A DNA stretch of 64,000 bases from Xanthobacter sp. YC-JY1 (GCF_021730305.1 NZ_CP032674.1:1411001-1475000), one strand, 5' to 3'. Shown: positions 26,771 to 35,660, counted from the first letter of the stretch. The notes: a model not told the origin generated them from the letters alone. Program-made: numbers and translations.

Positions 26771-28000
26771 TCAGAAGAAGCCTTTGGCCGGCAGCGGCGT
26801 GCCCTTCACCAGCAGTTCGCCGATGGCCTTCGCCTTGTAGCTCGCGGGATTGTGCGAGGCGATGGTGCGGGCGTTACGCCAGTGGCGGTCGAGGTTGACG
26901 GCCCGCTCGGTGGCCGAGGCGCCGCCGGTCTCGAACAGCAGCGAGCCGGACCTCAGCGCGAGATCGTCCACCACCAGCTTGGCCTGCGCCGCCGCCTTCG
27001 CGGCTTCGGCGGCGAGCGCCTGCGCGTCCTCGCCGCGATCACGGGCATCGCTGGCGCGGTCGAGGGTTTCGGCGGCGGCGAGGATCACCGCCTCGGCGGC
27101 AAAGGCGTTGGCCGCGAGCTGGCCCACGGCCTGATGCAGGAAGGGGTCGTCGGCGGGGGTGGGCACCGGCGCATAATAGAAGCTGCGCTTGCGCCGCTTC
27201 ACCAGCGCGATGGCATCCTCCAGCGCGCCGCGCGTGATGCCAGCCACCACGGTGGTGAGGAAAAGCTGCGCCTGCGTGTTGGAATAAGCGAGGCCGTAGC
27301 CACGGCCGGGGCTGTCGAACACCGCCTCGTCCGCCTCCACCCGCACATTATGGTAGCGCGTGGTGCCCGAGGCGGTGAGACGCTGACCGGCGCCGTCCCA
27401 GTCGTCGACGATCTCGATGCCCTCGCGCCGTGTGGGGATGATGACCGCCGCCACCCGCCCGTCCGCCGTCGCCGCGCGGATCAGCATGGTTTCGGCGAAC
27501 AGCGTGCCCGTGCTGTAATACTTCACACCGTTCAGGCGGAAGCCGTCGCCATCGGGATCGAGCCGCGTGTCGGGCGCGAACCCGCCCGCCGGCTTGTCGC
27601 CGGATTCGGTGGAGGCGAGGCCGAAGATGGCGCCCGCCGCCACCTCCGCCTGCCAGCCCTTGCTCTTCTCATCATAGGGCAGGCGGGCGTACTGCTCGGC
27701 CACCGTGAAGTGGTTCCGGAAGATGTGCGCCACATTGGCGTCGGCGGCGGCGAGGTCCAGCGCGAGCTTGTAGGTTTGGCGGAAGGTCGCGCCCGCCCCG
27801 CCATCCTTCTCGGCGAGCCGCAGCGCGCCGAAGCCGGCCTGCTTCAGGAGCCCCACCGCCTCGAACGGCAGCACCCGGTCGCGCTCGCGCACGCTGGACC
27901 CGGCGCCGATCTCCGCGAACAGGTCGCGCCAGTCGGCGGGATCGGCCGAGCGGCGCTTGGAGGGTGCGACAGGGGGAAGGGGGATGACGGGCTTGTTCAT
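26771..28000 (-). CDS. SfnB/DszC-like flavin-dependent monooxygenase (acyl-CoA dehydrogenase fold)
   Basis: A 409 aa member of the SfnB/DszC branch. Segments include LRLAEKDGGAGATFRQTY, NGVKYYSTGTLFAETML, VDDWDGAGQRLTASGTT (flavin-domain loop) and DRHWRNARTIASHNPASYK near the C-terminus. The start MNKPVIPLPP has an AGGA box; an earlier Met at 28024 lacks one. It is the last gene of the ssu-type unit (SsuD-like, SsuC, SsuB, SsuA, this). Desulfurisation of a sulfone, sulfide or sulfonate is inferred from context. Confidence 0.87.
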   Translation of the reverse strand: MNKPVIPLPPVAPSKRRSADPADWRDLFAEIGAGSSVRERDRVLPFEAVGLLKQAGFGALRLAEKDGGAGATFRQTYKLALDLAAADANVAHIFRNHFTVAEQYARLPYDEKSKGWQAEVAAGAIFGLASTESGDKPAGGFAPDTRLDPDGDGFRLNGVKYYSTGTLFAETMLIRAATADGRVAAVIIPTRREGIEIVDDWDGAGQRLTASGTTRYHNVRVEADEAVFDSPGRGYGLAYSNTQAQLFLTTVVAGITRGALEDAIALVKRRKRSFYYAPVPTPADDPFLHQAVGQLAANAFAAEAVILAAAETLDRASDARDRGEDAQALAAEAAKAAAQAKLVVDDLALRSGSLLFETGGASATERAVNLDRHWRNARTIASHNPASYKAKAIGELLVKGTPLPAKGFF

Positions 28001-28061
28001 GGCATATCCTGGTGCGTGACGCATGCGGGGCGCGCGGGGCGGCGCGGGCGGGGCAGGGGGG

Positions 28062-29054
28062 TCAGATTTTGGCGAGGTGGTCCGAGACGGTGATGGGCTC
28101 GGGCAGGATCTTGCGCGCCGAAAGCCAGTCCGCGGCCTTCTGGAGATTGGCGACGAATTTCTGGTCGGAGACCGGGATCGCCGTATAGGTGCGGTTGCGC
28201 GCGATGAACTGGTCGCGGATCACCGGGCTGTAGCCGGCGCGGGTCTGCACGATGGTCTCGGCTTCCACGATGTTGGCGTTGTTCCACTTCGTCTCGGCCT
28301 CGTAGGCCTCGGCCACCGCCTTGACGATTTGCGAATTGTCCTGCGCGAACTTCCGGCTGGTCACGTAGGAATTGTAGTCGATGAAGAAATCGAGGTCGCG
28401 GCCCTCGATGAAGACGTCATGCGCCTTGTATTCGAGCCGCGCGATGTCCACGCCCGGGCTCCACATGCTCCAGGCGTCCACCTTGCCGGAGGCGAGCGCC
28501 GGGGCGGCGTCGGGCGGGTTGAGATAGACGAACTTCACCTTGGAGCGGTCGATGCCGTGCTTCTCCAGCGCAGCGACGGCGAGGAATTCGCCGAGGCCGG
28601 AGCGGTTCACCGCGACGGACTTGCCGACGAGGTCCTCCACCTTCTCGATGCCGGACCCTTCCCGCGCGATGATGGCGGTGGTGCGCGGCTCGTAGAGAAT
28701 GAACTGGGAGAAGACGAGCGGCGAGCCGGCGAGGATGGCGGCGAAGGCAGGCGTGGTGGAGCCGCCGAAGCCGTAGTCCGCGCTGCCGCCGGTCACCGCC
28801 TGCAGGGTCGGGGCGTGGTTGGGGAAGGGGCCGAGCCATTCCACCTTGATGCCCTTCTCGCCCAAGGTCTTCTCGAACACGCCGCGCTCCTTGGCGATGA
28901 GCGTGAGCCCGCTATAGCCCCAGGTCAGGCGCACCGTGTCGGTGTTGCGGGTATCCTTCTGCGCTTGGGCGGCGAAGGGGGTGAGGCCGGCTGCGGCGGC
29001 ACCGAGGCTGGCGGCGAGGATCTGGCGGCGGGAGGGCGTGAATTCGCGGGACAT
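28062..29054 (-). CDS. ssuA: Aliphatic sulfonate ABC transporter substrate-binding protein
   Basis: A 330 aa periplasmic binding protein of the SsuA/TauA/NMT1 type. The N-terminus has a twin-arginine-like leader (SRRQILAASLGAAAAGL, ending AQAQ). The mature protein shows VRLTWGYSGLTLIAKERG, FPNHAPTLQAVTGGSADYGFGG and NPPDAAPALASGKVDAWSMWSPG, as in sulfonate-binding proteins. It lies 28 bp after ssuB. Sulfonate specificity follows from the neighbouring SsuBC and SsuD-like genes; the exact ligand is unknown. Confidence 0.87.
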   Translation of the reverse strand: MSREFTPSRRQILAASLGAAAAGLTPFAAQAQKDTRNTDTVRLTWGYSGLTLIAKERGVFEKTLGEKGIKVEWLGPFPNHAPTLQAVTGGSADYGFGGSTTPAFAAILAGSPLVFSQFILYEPRTTAIIAREGSGIEKVEDLVGKSVAVNRSGLGEFLAVAALEKHGIDRSKVKFVYLNPPDAAPALASGKVDAWSMWSPGVDIARLEYKAHDVFIEGRDLDFFIDYNSYVTSRKFAQDNSQIVKAVAEAYEAETKWNNANIVEAETIVQTRAGYSPVIRDQFIARNRTYTAIPVSDQKFVANLQKAADWLSARKILPEPITVSDHLAKI

Positions 29055-29082
29055 GGGGCTCTCGATGGGGCTCTCGGTTGGT

Positions 29083-29796
29083 TCAGGCGGCCGAAAGGTC
29101 GTTCTCGACCCCAAGCTCGGCGAGGAGGGTGGCGCGATCGGCGGCGGGCTGTCCGGGCGCCGGCGGGCGATGCTCGGCGGCGATGACGCCGGCGCGCATG
29201 ACGAGGATGCGGTCGGCCAGAGCGATGGCCTCCTCCACGTCGTGGGTGACGAGGAGCACGCCGGGCCGGTGGCGGGCCACGAGCGCCTTCACCAGCACAT
29301 GCATGCGGATGCGGGTGAGGGCGTCGAGTGCTGCGAAGGGCTCGTCGAGGAGCAGGAGTTCCGGCTCCTGCACCAGCGCGCGGGCGAGCGCCACGCGCTG
29401 CGCCTGCCCGCCGGAGAGGTTGCGCGGCCAGTCGTCCAGCCGACCGCCGAGGCCCACCTCCTCCAGCGCCGCCGCCGCACGCTCGCGCGCGCCGCGTTCG
29501 GGCAGGCCGAGGCTGACATTGCGCCACAGGCTGTCCCACGGCAGCAGGCGGTGTTCCTGAAACACCACGGCCGGCCGCCTCGGCGCCTCGATGCGGCCGC
29601 CGTCGATGGGATCGAGGCCCGCCAGCGCGCGCAGCAGGGTGGTCTTGCCGCAGCCGCTTTCGCCGAGCAGGGCGACGAACTCGCCGCGCTGGATGGTGAG
29701 ATCGAGCCGGTCGATGACCACCCGGTCGCCATAGGCGCGGGTGAGGTCGGTGACGCGGGCGGCGGGTTTTGCCTCGGCGAGGGCGGGCGCGGTCAT
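29083..29796 (-). CDS. ssuB: Sulfonate ABC transporter ATPase
   Basis: A 237 aa ATPase: Walker A GESGCGKT, VVFQEHRLLPWDSLWRNV around the Q-loop, signature LSGGQAQRVALARAL, Walker B LLLLDEPFAALDALT and the H-loop VTHDVEEAIALADR. The RLLPW motif is typical of SsuB/TauB ATPases. The start overlaps the ssuC stop by 4 bp. An upstream in-frame extension is only a shadow of ssuC. Confidence 0.92.
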   Translation of the reverse strand: MTAPALAEAKPAARVTDLTRAYGDRVVIDRLDLTIQRGEFVALLGESGCGKTTLLRALAGLDPIDGGRIEAPRRPAVVFQEHRLLPWDSLWRNVSLGLPERGARERAAAALEEVGLGGRLDDWPRNLSGGQAQRVALARALVQEPELLLLDEPFAALDALTRIRMHVLVKALVARHRPGVLLVTHDVEEAIALADRILVMRAGVIAAEHRPPAPGQPAADRATLLAELGVENDLSAA

Positions 29797-30668
29797 CGGG
29801 CCGCTCCGCCGAAATTGGGGTGCCAGGCCAGCAGGCGCCGTTCCAGCAGCCGCGCCAGCGAATCCGCGACCACGCCGATGAGCGCGTAGATGACGATGGT
29901 GAGCACCACCACGTCGGTGCGCAGGAACTCGCGCGCGTCCATGGCGAGGAAGCCGATGCCCGCCTGCGCGCCGATGGTCTCCGCCACCACCAGCGCCAGC
30001 CACGCGGTGGCCAGCGAATAGCGCACGCCGGTGAGGATGGAGGGCAGGGCGCCCGGCAGGATGATGCGCGAGATCATCTGGCGGGTGGAGAGGCCCTGCA
30101 CCCTGCCGAGCTCGATAAGCTTGGGGTCCACCTGCCGGATGCCGAGGGTGGTGTTGATGTAGATGGGGAAGGCGACGCCCAGCGCCACGAGGAAGATCTT
30201 CTGCCCCTCGCCCACGCCGAACCACACGATCACCAAAGGCAGCAGAGCGAGGAAGGGTATGGCGCGCACCATCTGCACGCTGCGGTCCACCAGCGCCTCG
30301 GCGAGGCGCGAGAAGCCGACGAGGATGCCGAGCGCAAAGGCGATGCTGCCCCCCACCAGGAACCCCACCGCCGCCCGCACGAGGCTGGTGCCGAGATCGG
30401 CGAGAAGAGTGCCGGAGGTCGCGAGCTTGTAGGCGGTGCGCACCACCTTGCTCGGCGCCGGCAGCACATGGGGCGCCACATAGCCCACCTGCGCCAGCAC
30501 CTCACACACCACGACCAGCAGCACCGGCGCGGCCCAGGAGAGGAGAAGAAGCTGGCGCGGGCCGAGGCCGGCCCGCCGGAGCGCTGCGGCCGGAGCGGCA
30601 GCGGTTTTGGCGACCGGCCGGGCGACGGCGGGCAGGGGGAAGGTTGCTGTGTGGTCGGCGTTGCTCAC
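29793..30668 (-). CDS. ssuC: Sulfonate ABC transporter permease (GTG start)
   Basis: A 291 aa integral membrane protein with about six helices, of the SsuC/TauC type: LPAPSKVVRTAYKLA, VGFSRLAEALVDRSVQMVR and the C-terminal FLRTDVVVLTIVIYALIGV. No suitable ATG is present near the homology start; a GTG at 30668 behind GGAG gives the expected length. The gap to the SsuD-like gene is 34 bp. It forms the channel with SsuB and SsuA. Confidence 0.88.
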   Translation of the reverse strand: MSNADHTATFPLPAVARPVAKTAAAPAAALRRAGLGPRQLLLLSWAAPVLLVVVCEVLAQVGYVAPHVLPAPSKVVRTAYKLATSGTLLADLGTSLVRAAVGFLVGGSIAFALGILVGFSRLAEALVDRSVQMVRAIPFLALLPLVIVWFGVGEGQKIFLVALGVAFPIYINTTLGIRQVDPKLIELGRVQGLSTRQMISRIILPGALPSILTGVRYSLATAWLALVVAETIGAQAGIGFLAMDAREFLRTDVVVLTIVIYALIGVVADSLARLLERRLLAWHPNFGGAAR

Positions 30669-30702
30669 GTGGGGCTCCGCGGGCTCGTCTTGAGGATTGG
30701 GC

Positions 30703-31785
30703 TCAGCTGGCCGCGGCGATGGTCCGGCCGGCGGCGGCCGAAGCGGGGCGGCCGAGGCGGGGGAAGACCTCCGCGGCGAAGCGCCGAAGCTCGGCCCTGA
30801 GCGGCTGGAACTGGAGCATGAACAGCTCGATGCCCGCGGCATGGAAGGCGTGGATGCGCTCGGCCACCTGATCGTAGCTGCCCACCAGCCCGGCGGCGGT
30901 GCCGCCATTGGTGCCGACGCGCGGCGATTTCGCGAAGGAGCGGATCATCACCACGTTGGGATCGGTACGCGCCGCCTGCTCCTGCTTGGCCGGCGCATCC
31001 TTGGCGGCGAGGGCGAGGAGGCGGCGATATTCCTCTTCCGCCTCGCGCTCGGTCTCGCGGGCGATGACGAAGGCGGCAAGGCCATAAGCGAGCGGCGCGC
31101 CGGCGCGGGGGCGGCGGGCCAGATCGGCGATGATCGCCTTCACGTCCGCCAGGGGCTGGCCGTTGATGAAATAGACGTCGGCATGGTCGGCCGCCAGCGC
31201 CCGGGCGGGCTCGGATTCGCCGCCGAGATAGATGCGCGGGCGGGCGCGCACCGGGCTCTTCGGCGTGAGGCGATAGTCGGTCACGTCGAAATGCGCGCCC
31301 TTATGGGTGACGCTCTCGCCGCGCAGCAGCGGCTCGACAAGGCTGATCCACTCCCGGCCATAGGCATAGCGCGCGTCATGCTCGCCGAAGGGGATGCCGG
31401 CCTTCTCGAACTCGGCCCGGTTCCAGGCATTGACGAGGTTGAAGCCGAAGCGGCCGCCCGAGATGTTCTCGATCTGCAGCGCCATCTTCGCCAGCACCAC
31501 CGGGTGGTAGAGATAGGGCTTGATGGCGGCGAGGATCTCGATGCGGCTGGTGAGCGCCGCCAGCGCCGCCGAGGCGGTCCAGGCCTCGATCTGGTCCTTG
31601 TCCCCGAGGTGCGGATTGACCGTGTGCTGGGCCACCAGCGTCGCGTCGTAGCCGAGCGCCTCCGCCTCCAGCACCGTGTCGCGGTTGTGCGGCCAGGAGG
31701 CGTCGAACGGCTCGGCCGGATCCTGCCAGGCGGCCCGCGGGCCGTGAACCGGCGCCCAGACGCCGATGCGGAGGGGAGATGTCAT
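30703..31785 (-). CDS. SsuD-like LLM alkanesulfonate monooxygenase
   Basis: A 360 aa luciferase-like monooxygenase near the usual SsuD length. It contains GYDATLVAQHTVNPHLGD, ISGGRFGFNLVNAWNRAEFE, EHDARYAYGREWISLVEPLL and the SsuD-type loop VGTNGGTAAGLVGSYDQVAERI. It leads the ssu-type unit, so it should desulfonate the sulfonate imported by SsuABC, giving aldehyde and sulfite with FMNH2 and oxygen. AGGTGA is the ribosome site, and the AT-rich palindrome (site C) lies immediately upstream, so regulator binding would overlap translation-initiation DNA. Confidence 0.87.
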   Translation of the reverse strand: MTSPLRIGVWAPVHGPRAAWQDPAEPFDASWPHNRDTVLEAEALGYDATLVAQHTVNPHLGDKDQIEAWTASAALAALTSRIEILAAIKPYLYHPVVLAKMALQIENISGGRFGFNLVNAWNRAEFEKAGIPFGEHDARYAYGREWISLVEPLLRGESVTHKGAHFDVTDYRLTPKSPVRARPRIYLGGESEPARALAADHADVYFINGQPLADVKAIIADLARRPRAGAPLAYGLAAFVIARETEREAEEEYRRLLALAAKDAPAKQEQAARTDPNVVMIRSFAKSPRVGTNGGTAAGLVGSYDQVAERIHAFHAAGIELFMLQFQPLRAELRRFAAEVFPRLGRPASAAAGRTIAAAS

Positions 31786-31797
31786 GAGTCACCTATT

Positions 31798-31836
31798 TAT
31801 ATTAAATTTATAGACAAACTAACGAACGAGTTTGTC
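31798..31836. promoter_or_regulatory. Overlapping inverted repeats before the ssu-type operon (site C)
   Basis: Read on the minus strand, TCTAT (31810-31814), AAATTTA, ATATA (31798-31802) repeats the site A pattern. It shares 21 identical bases with 13750-13770 in opposite orientation. Overlapping it is a second perfect inverted repeat, GACAAACT (31813-31820), eight bases, AGTTTGTC (31829-31836). The elements sit 13-51 bp upstream of the SsuD-like start, where an operator would control transcription. Confidence 0.55.
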
Positions 31837-31930
31837 AACCCCTCCGGATGCCCGTCTGTCCGCCTCTTTTGGGCGCGGTGCGGCCCTTCAGATCGCAGGC
31901 GAGAAAAAGCGTAGACACGGCCTTCCGGCT

Positions 31931-31965
31931 ATGTAAATTAATTCCATCAAATTTATCAAATAAAG
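31931..31965. promoter_or_regulatory. AT-rich promoter island before the MetQ-type gene (site E)
   Basis: The 309 bp between the divergent SsuD-like and MetQ-type genes holds site C at one end and a second AT-rich island here. TCCAT (31943-31947), CAAATTT, ATCAA (31955-31959) is a weak match to the TCTAT-N7-ATAGA element. No recognised riboswitch was seen in the remainder. Confidence 0.3.
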
Positions 31966-32094
31966 GTCGGCATCCACGCTCCCGCGGGTGCCGCCCCCAC
32001 CACCGCCGGCTCCGAAGCCCCCTCCCTCACCGGCCCCGCCCGGTGCGGCTGAGGTCGTGCGTCCGGCCGCCCGACCCTGAACCAGGATTGATCC

Positions 32095-32922
32095 ATGACC
32101 TCCCGCTTCCGCTCCCCCCTCGCGGCCCTCGTCTTCTCCGGCATCGCGCTGTTCGCGGCCGGCACCGGCGCGAACGCGCAGGCCCCGGCCGCCGACAAGC
32201 CGCTGAAGATCGGCGTTTCGGCAGGTCCTTACGGCGACATCCTGCGCGAGGCGGCGAAGCTCTCGGCCGAGCAGGGGGTGAAGGCGGAGATCATCGAGTT
32301 CACCGACTGGAACCAGCCCAATGCGGCGCTGCAGGCCGGCGACATCGACCTCAACAATTTCCAGAACCGGCCGTATCTCGCCAACCAGGTGAAGACGCGC
32401 GGCTACACCATCGTCGCGCTGGATGAATCCATCCTCGTGCCGGCCGGCCTCTATTCCAAGAAGTATACGAGCTTCGCCGACATCCCGGCCGGCTCCAAGA
32501 TCGCCATTCCCAACGACCCGACCAATGGCGGTCGCGCGCTGCTACTGTTCCAGAAGGCGGGGCTCATCAAGCTGAAGCCGGGCTCGGGCCTTTATGCCAG
32601 CGTGCTCGACGTGGTCGACAACCCGAAGAACCTCAAGATCGTCGAGATCGACGCCGCCCAGCTGCCGCGCTCGCTGGACGACGTGGCCGCCGCCTTTGTC
32701 TCCTCCAACTATGCCTACCTCGCCGGCCTGCAACTGAAGAGCGCGCTTCTGGCCGAGACGACGCTGGAGGAGGCCAAGCCCTATTTCACCCTCGTCTTCG
32801 CCGTCCGCGAGGATCGCAAGGACGATCCGCGCATCGCCAAGTTCATCGCGGTCTACCGCTCCCAGCCGGTGAAGGACTTCACCCTCGCCAAGTTCAACGG
32901 CAGCCTCATCCCCACCTGGTGA
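32095..32922 (+). CDS. MetQ/NlpA-family substrate-binding protein
   Basis: A 275 aa periplasmic binding protein: cleavable leader ending GANAQA (no lipobox Cys, unlike E. coli MetQ), then LKIGVSAGPYGDILREAAKL, FTDWNQPNAALQAGDIDLNNFQNRPYL (split by one residue from the family pattern), IAIPNDPTNGGRALLLFQKAG and the C-terminal FNGSLIPTW. Family members bind methionine or related sulfur compounds. No MetN/MetI partners are in the window. It heads a unit with DszC-like, LLM and nitroreductase genes, which implies an organosulfur ligand. Confidence 0.88.
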   Translation: MTSRFRSPLAALVFSGIALFAAGTGANAQAPAADKPLKIGVSAGPYGDILREAAKLSAEQGVKAEIIEFTDWNQPNAALQAGDIDLNNFQNRPYLANQVKTRGYTIVALDESILVPAGLYSKKYTSFADIPAGSKIAIPNDPTNGGRALLLFQKAGLIKLKPGSGLYASVLDVVDNPKNLKIVEIDAAQLPRSLDDVAAAFVSSNYAYLAGLQLKSALLAETTLEEAKPYFTLVFAVREDRKDDPRIAKFIAVYRSQPVKDFTLAKFNGSLIPTW

Positions 32923-32957
32923 GCGCGCCTGCCGGACCCCATCGAGGAGCGTTGACC

Positions 32958-34169
32958 ATGAACCCGCCTGCCGCCCGTCCGTCCCATTTGTCCCTCGCCC
33001 CGGCCACGCCCGTGCGGCCCGACTGGATCGCCCTCGCGCAGGGCGTCGCCGATGCCCTGGCGCCGGATGCCGCCGAGCGCGACCGCATCGGCGCCTCGCC
33101 CAAGCGCGAGCTCGCGCTACTGCGCGAGGCGGGATTGCTCGAACTGCTCTTTTCCCCCGAGCACGGCGGGGGCGGTGGATCGTTCACCGACGCGCTCCGC
33201 GCCGTGCGGGTGATCGGCCGGGCGGATGCCTCCATCGCCCAGTTGCTCGCCTATCACTATCTCCACCTCACCAATGCGCTGTGGCGGGCGAGCCCGGAGC
33301 GGGCGGCGGCGCTGGCGCGGGCCTCGGTGGCCGGGCGCTGGTTCTGGGGCGGCGCCTCCAACCCGCGCGATCCGGAATCGCGCCTCGCGCCGGTGGAGGA
33401 TGGCTACCGCCTCACCGGCCGCAAGACCTTCGCCTCCAATGCCGCGCTGGCTGATCGCATCACGCTGCGCGCGCAGCTCGGCGACGGCTTCGCCGTGCTC
33501 GTCGTGCCCGGCGACCGGGAGGGCGTGACCCACGGCAATGACTGGGACGCCTTCGGCCAGCGCCTGTCGGAGAGCGGCACCATCACCTTCGCCGACGTGA
33601 AGGTGGGCCGCGACGAGATCCTCGGCGATCCCGCCGCCCCGCCGCCGCCGCGCACCAGCCTCGTGGTGCCGTTCCACCAGCTGCTCATCGTCAATTTCTA
33701 CATCGGCATCGCCGAGGGCGCGCTGGCCGAGGCGAACCGCTACATCCGCGAGGTCTCCCGCCCGTGGCAGGCCTCCGGCGTGGAGAAAGCGAGCCTCGAC
33801 CCCTACATCCTCGAGCATTACGGCAATCTCGACGTGGAGCTGCGCGCCTCCACCGCGCTGGCGGATGTGGCCGGCCTACGCTTCGAGGCGGCGACCGCGC
33901 TGGGCAATGCCATCACTCCCGAAGAGCGCAATGTCGCCGCCGCAGCGATCTATGCGGCCAAGGTGCATTCCAGCCGCACGGCGCTGGAGGTCACTTCCCG
34001 CATCTTCGAGCTGATGGGCGCCCGCGCCACGGCCGGCCATTACGGCTACGACCGCTTCTGGCGCAACATCCGCACCCACACCCTGCACGATCCGGTGGTC
34101 TACAAATCCCGCGAGGTGGGCAATTACGCCCTCAACGGCGTCATCACGCCGACCCCGCTCTACAGCTGA
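32958..34169 (+). CDS. DszC-like flavin-dependent monooxygenase (acyl-CoA dehydrogenase fold)
   Basis: A 403 aa protein of the DszC/SfnB branch. FSPEHGGGGGSFTDALRAV is the N-terminal loop, YRLTGRKTFASNAALADRI the central strand, and DRFWRNIRTHTLHDPVVYK the C-terminal active-site stretch. Of the three such proteins here this is the only one with both DszC-type histidines (RTHTLHDP, three residues apart), so it is the best candidate for a true sulfide/sulfoxide monooxygenase. GAGGAG precedes the start. The next gene, a DmoA/DszA-like LLM enzyme, starts 14 bp after its stop, a pairing that recalls DszC with DszA. Confidence 0.88.
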   Translation: MNPPAARPSHLSLAPATPVRPDWIALAQGVADALAPDAAERDRIGASPKRELALLREAGLLELLFSPEHGGGGGSFTDALRAVRVIGRADASIAQLLAYHYLHLTNALWRASPERAAALARASVAGRWFWGGASNPRDPESRLAPVEDGYRLTGRKTFASNAALADRITLRAQLGDGFAVLVVPGDREGVTHGNDWDAFGQRLSESGTITFADVKVGRDEILGDPAAPPPPRTSLVVPFHQLLIVNFYIGIAEGALAEANRYIREVSRPWQASGVEKASLDPYILEHYGNLDVELRASTALADVAGLRFEAATALGNAITPEERNVAAAAIYAAKVHSSRTALEVTSRIFELMGARATAGHYGYDRFWRNIRTHTLHDPVVYKSREVGNYALNGVITPTPLYS

Positions 34170-34183
34170 GGGCGGACGCCGCC

Positions 34184-35599
34184 ATGACCTCCAAACCGCT
34201 CAACCGCGACATCCGCTTCAACGCCTTCAACATGGCCTCGCCCGGCCACACCTGGGCGGGCCTGTGGGCGCATCCGCGCGACCGCGCCATCGACTATAAC
34301 AGCCTCGATTATTGGATCGACCTCGCGGTGACCGCCGAACGCGGCCTGTTCGACGGCGTGTTCATCGCCGACGTGTTCGGGGTCTATGACGTCTATGGCA
34401 ACAGCCCGGACGCGGCGCTGATCTCGGCCGCGCAAACGCCGGACATCGACCCCGCTCTGGTGGTGCCGAGCATGGCGCACGCCACCAAGCACATCGGCTT
34501 CGGCGTCACCGCCAATCTCACCTACGAGCACCCCTACCAGTTCGCCCGCCGCTTCGCGACGCTGGACCATCTCACCAAGGGCCGGGTGGGCTGGAACATC
34601 GTCACTGGCTATCTGGACAGCGGCGCGCGCGGCATGGGCGACACCGCCAATCGCGACCATGACGCCCGCTACGAGGCGGCGGAGGACTTCCTCGCCGCCG
34701 TCTACAAATTGTGGGAGGGCAGCTGGGAGGAGGGTGCCGTGCGCCGCGACCGCGCCGCCCGCGTCTTCACCGATCCCGCCAAGGTCCACCGCATCCGCCA
34801 CAACGGTCCCTATTACCAGGTGGATGGCATCCAGCTCGCCGAGCCCTCGCCCCAGCGCACGCCGGTGCTCTACCAGGCCGGCACTTCGGGCCGGGGGCGG
34901 CTGTTCGCGGCGAAGCATTCCGAGGCCATCTTCCTCAATGGCCAGACCCGCCCCATCCTCGCCGAGGCGGTGCGCGCGGTGCGCACGGCGGCGGCGAGCT
35001 TCGGGCGCGACCCCTACGACATCCGCATGTTCCCCGGCGCGACGGTGATCGTCGCCCCCACCCGCGCCGAGGCCTTCGACCGGCTGGCTGAGTATGCCCA
35101 ATATGTCCACACCGCCGGGCAACTGGCGCTGCTCTCCGGCTGGACCGGCGTGGACCTCTCCACCCTCGATCCGGAGGAGGCCATCTCCTACGTGAAGAGC
35201 AACGCCATCCAGTCCACGCTGGAAAACCTCACCTTGCGCAGCGCCGAGCCGCTGAAGGTGAAGGACCTCGCCACCCTTTCCGCCACCGGCGCCCGCGCGC
35301 CCTTCATCGTCGGCGCGCCCGGCGAGGTGGCGGACGAGATCATCTCCTGGGTGCGCGACACGGACGTGGACGGCTTCAACCTCAACCGCCTCGTCTCCCA
35401 CGAGACGCTGGCCTCGTTCGTAGATCTCGTGGTGCCGGAGCTGCAGGATCGCGGCGTCTACAAGACGTCCTACGATGAGGGTACGCTGCGCGAGAAGCTG
35501 TTCCGCCGCGGTCCCCTCCTGCCCGACACCCACCCCGCCGCCGGCTTCCGCCGGACTGCGGGGGCCGTCGCCGTCGAGAAGCCGCGCGCCACAGCCTGA
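34184..35599 (+). CDS. LLM-class FMN-dependent monooxygenase (DmoA/DszA-like)
   Basis: A 471 aa luciferase-like monooxygenase with RFNAFNMASPGHTWAGLW at the N-terminus, FDGVFIADVFGVYDVY, TYEHPYQFARRFATLDHL, KGRVGWNIVTGYLDSGARG and DVDGFNLNRLVSHETLASFV. These resemble DmoA (dimethylsulfide monooxygenase) and DszA more than the NtaA-like proteins elsewhere in the window. The Met is fixed by the start of homology; the open frame continues upstream only as a shadow. Substrates may be thioethers or sulfones handed on by the preceding DszC-like enzyme. Confidence 0.88.
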   Translation: MTSKPLNRDIRFNAFNMASPGHTWAGLWAHPRDRAIDYNSLDYWIDLAVTAERGLFDGVFIADVFGVYDVYGNSPDAALISAAQTPDIDPALVVPSMAHATKHIGFGVTANLTYEHPYQFARRFATLDHLTKGRVGWNIVTGYLDSGARGMGDTANRDHDARYEAAEDFLAAVYKLWEGSWEEGAVRRDRAARVFTDPAKVHRIRHNGPYYQVDGIQLAEPSPQRTPVLYQAGTSGRGRLFAAKHSEAIFLNGQTRPILAEAVRAVRTAAASFGRDPYDIRMFPGATVIVAPTRAEAFDRLAEYAQYVHTAGQLALLSGWTGVDLSTLDPEEAISYVKSNAIQSTLENLTLRSAEPLKVKDLATLSATGARAPFIVGAPGEVADEIISWVRDTDVDGFNLNRLVSHETLASFVDLVVPELQDRGVYKTSYDEGTLREKLFRRGPLLPDTHPAAGFRRTAGAVAVEKPRATA

Positions 35600-35660
35600 T
35601 CGAGACCGCCTGATCGCATATGAGCGCCGTTCGCTGCGCCGTCCTACGGAGCTTGCCCCG

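Noticed and set aside
31837-32094. SAM-type riboswitch before the MetQ-type gene
   Set aside because: I could not find the conserved core of SAM-II or SAM-I; only an AT-rich island is visible. A covariance-model search would decide.
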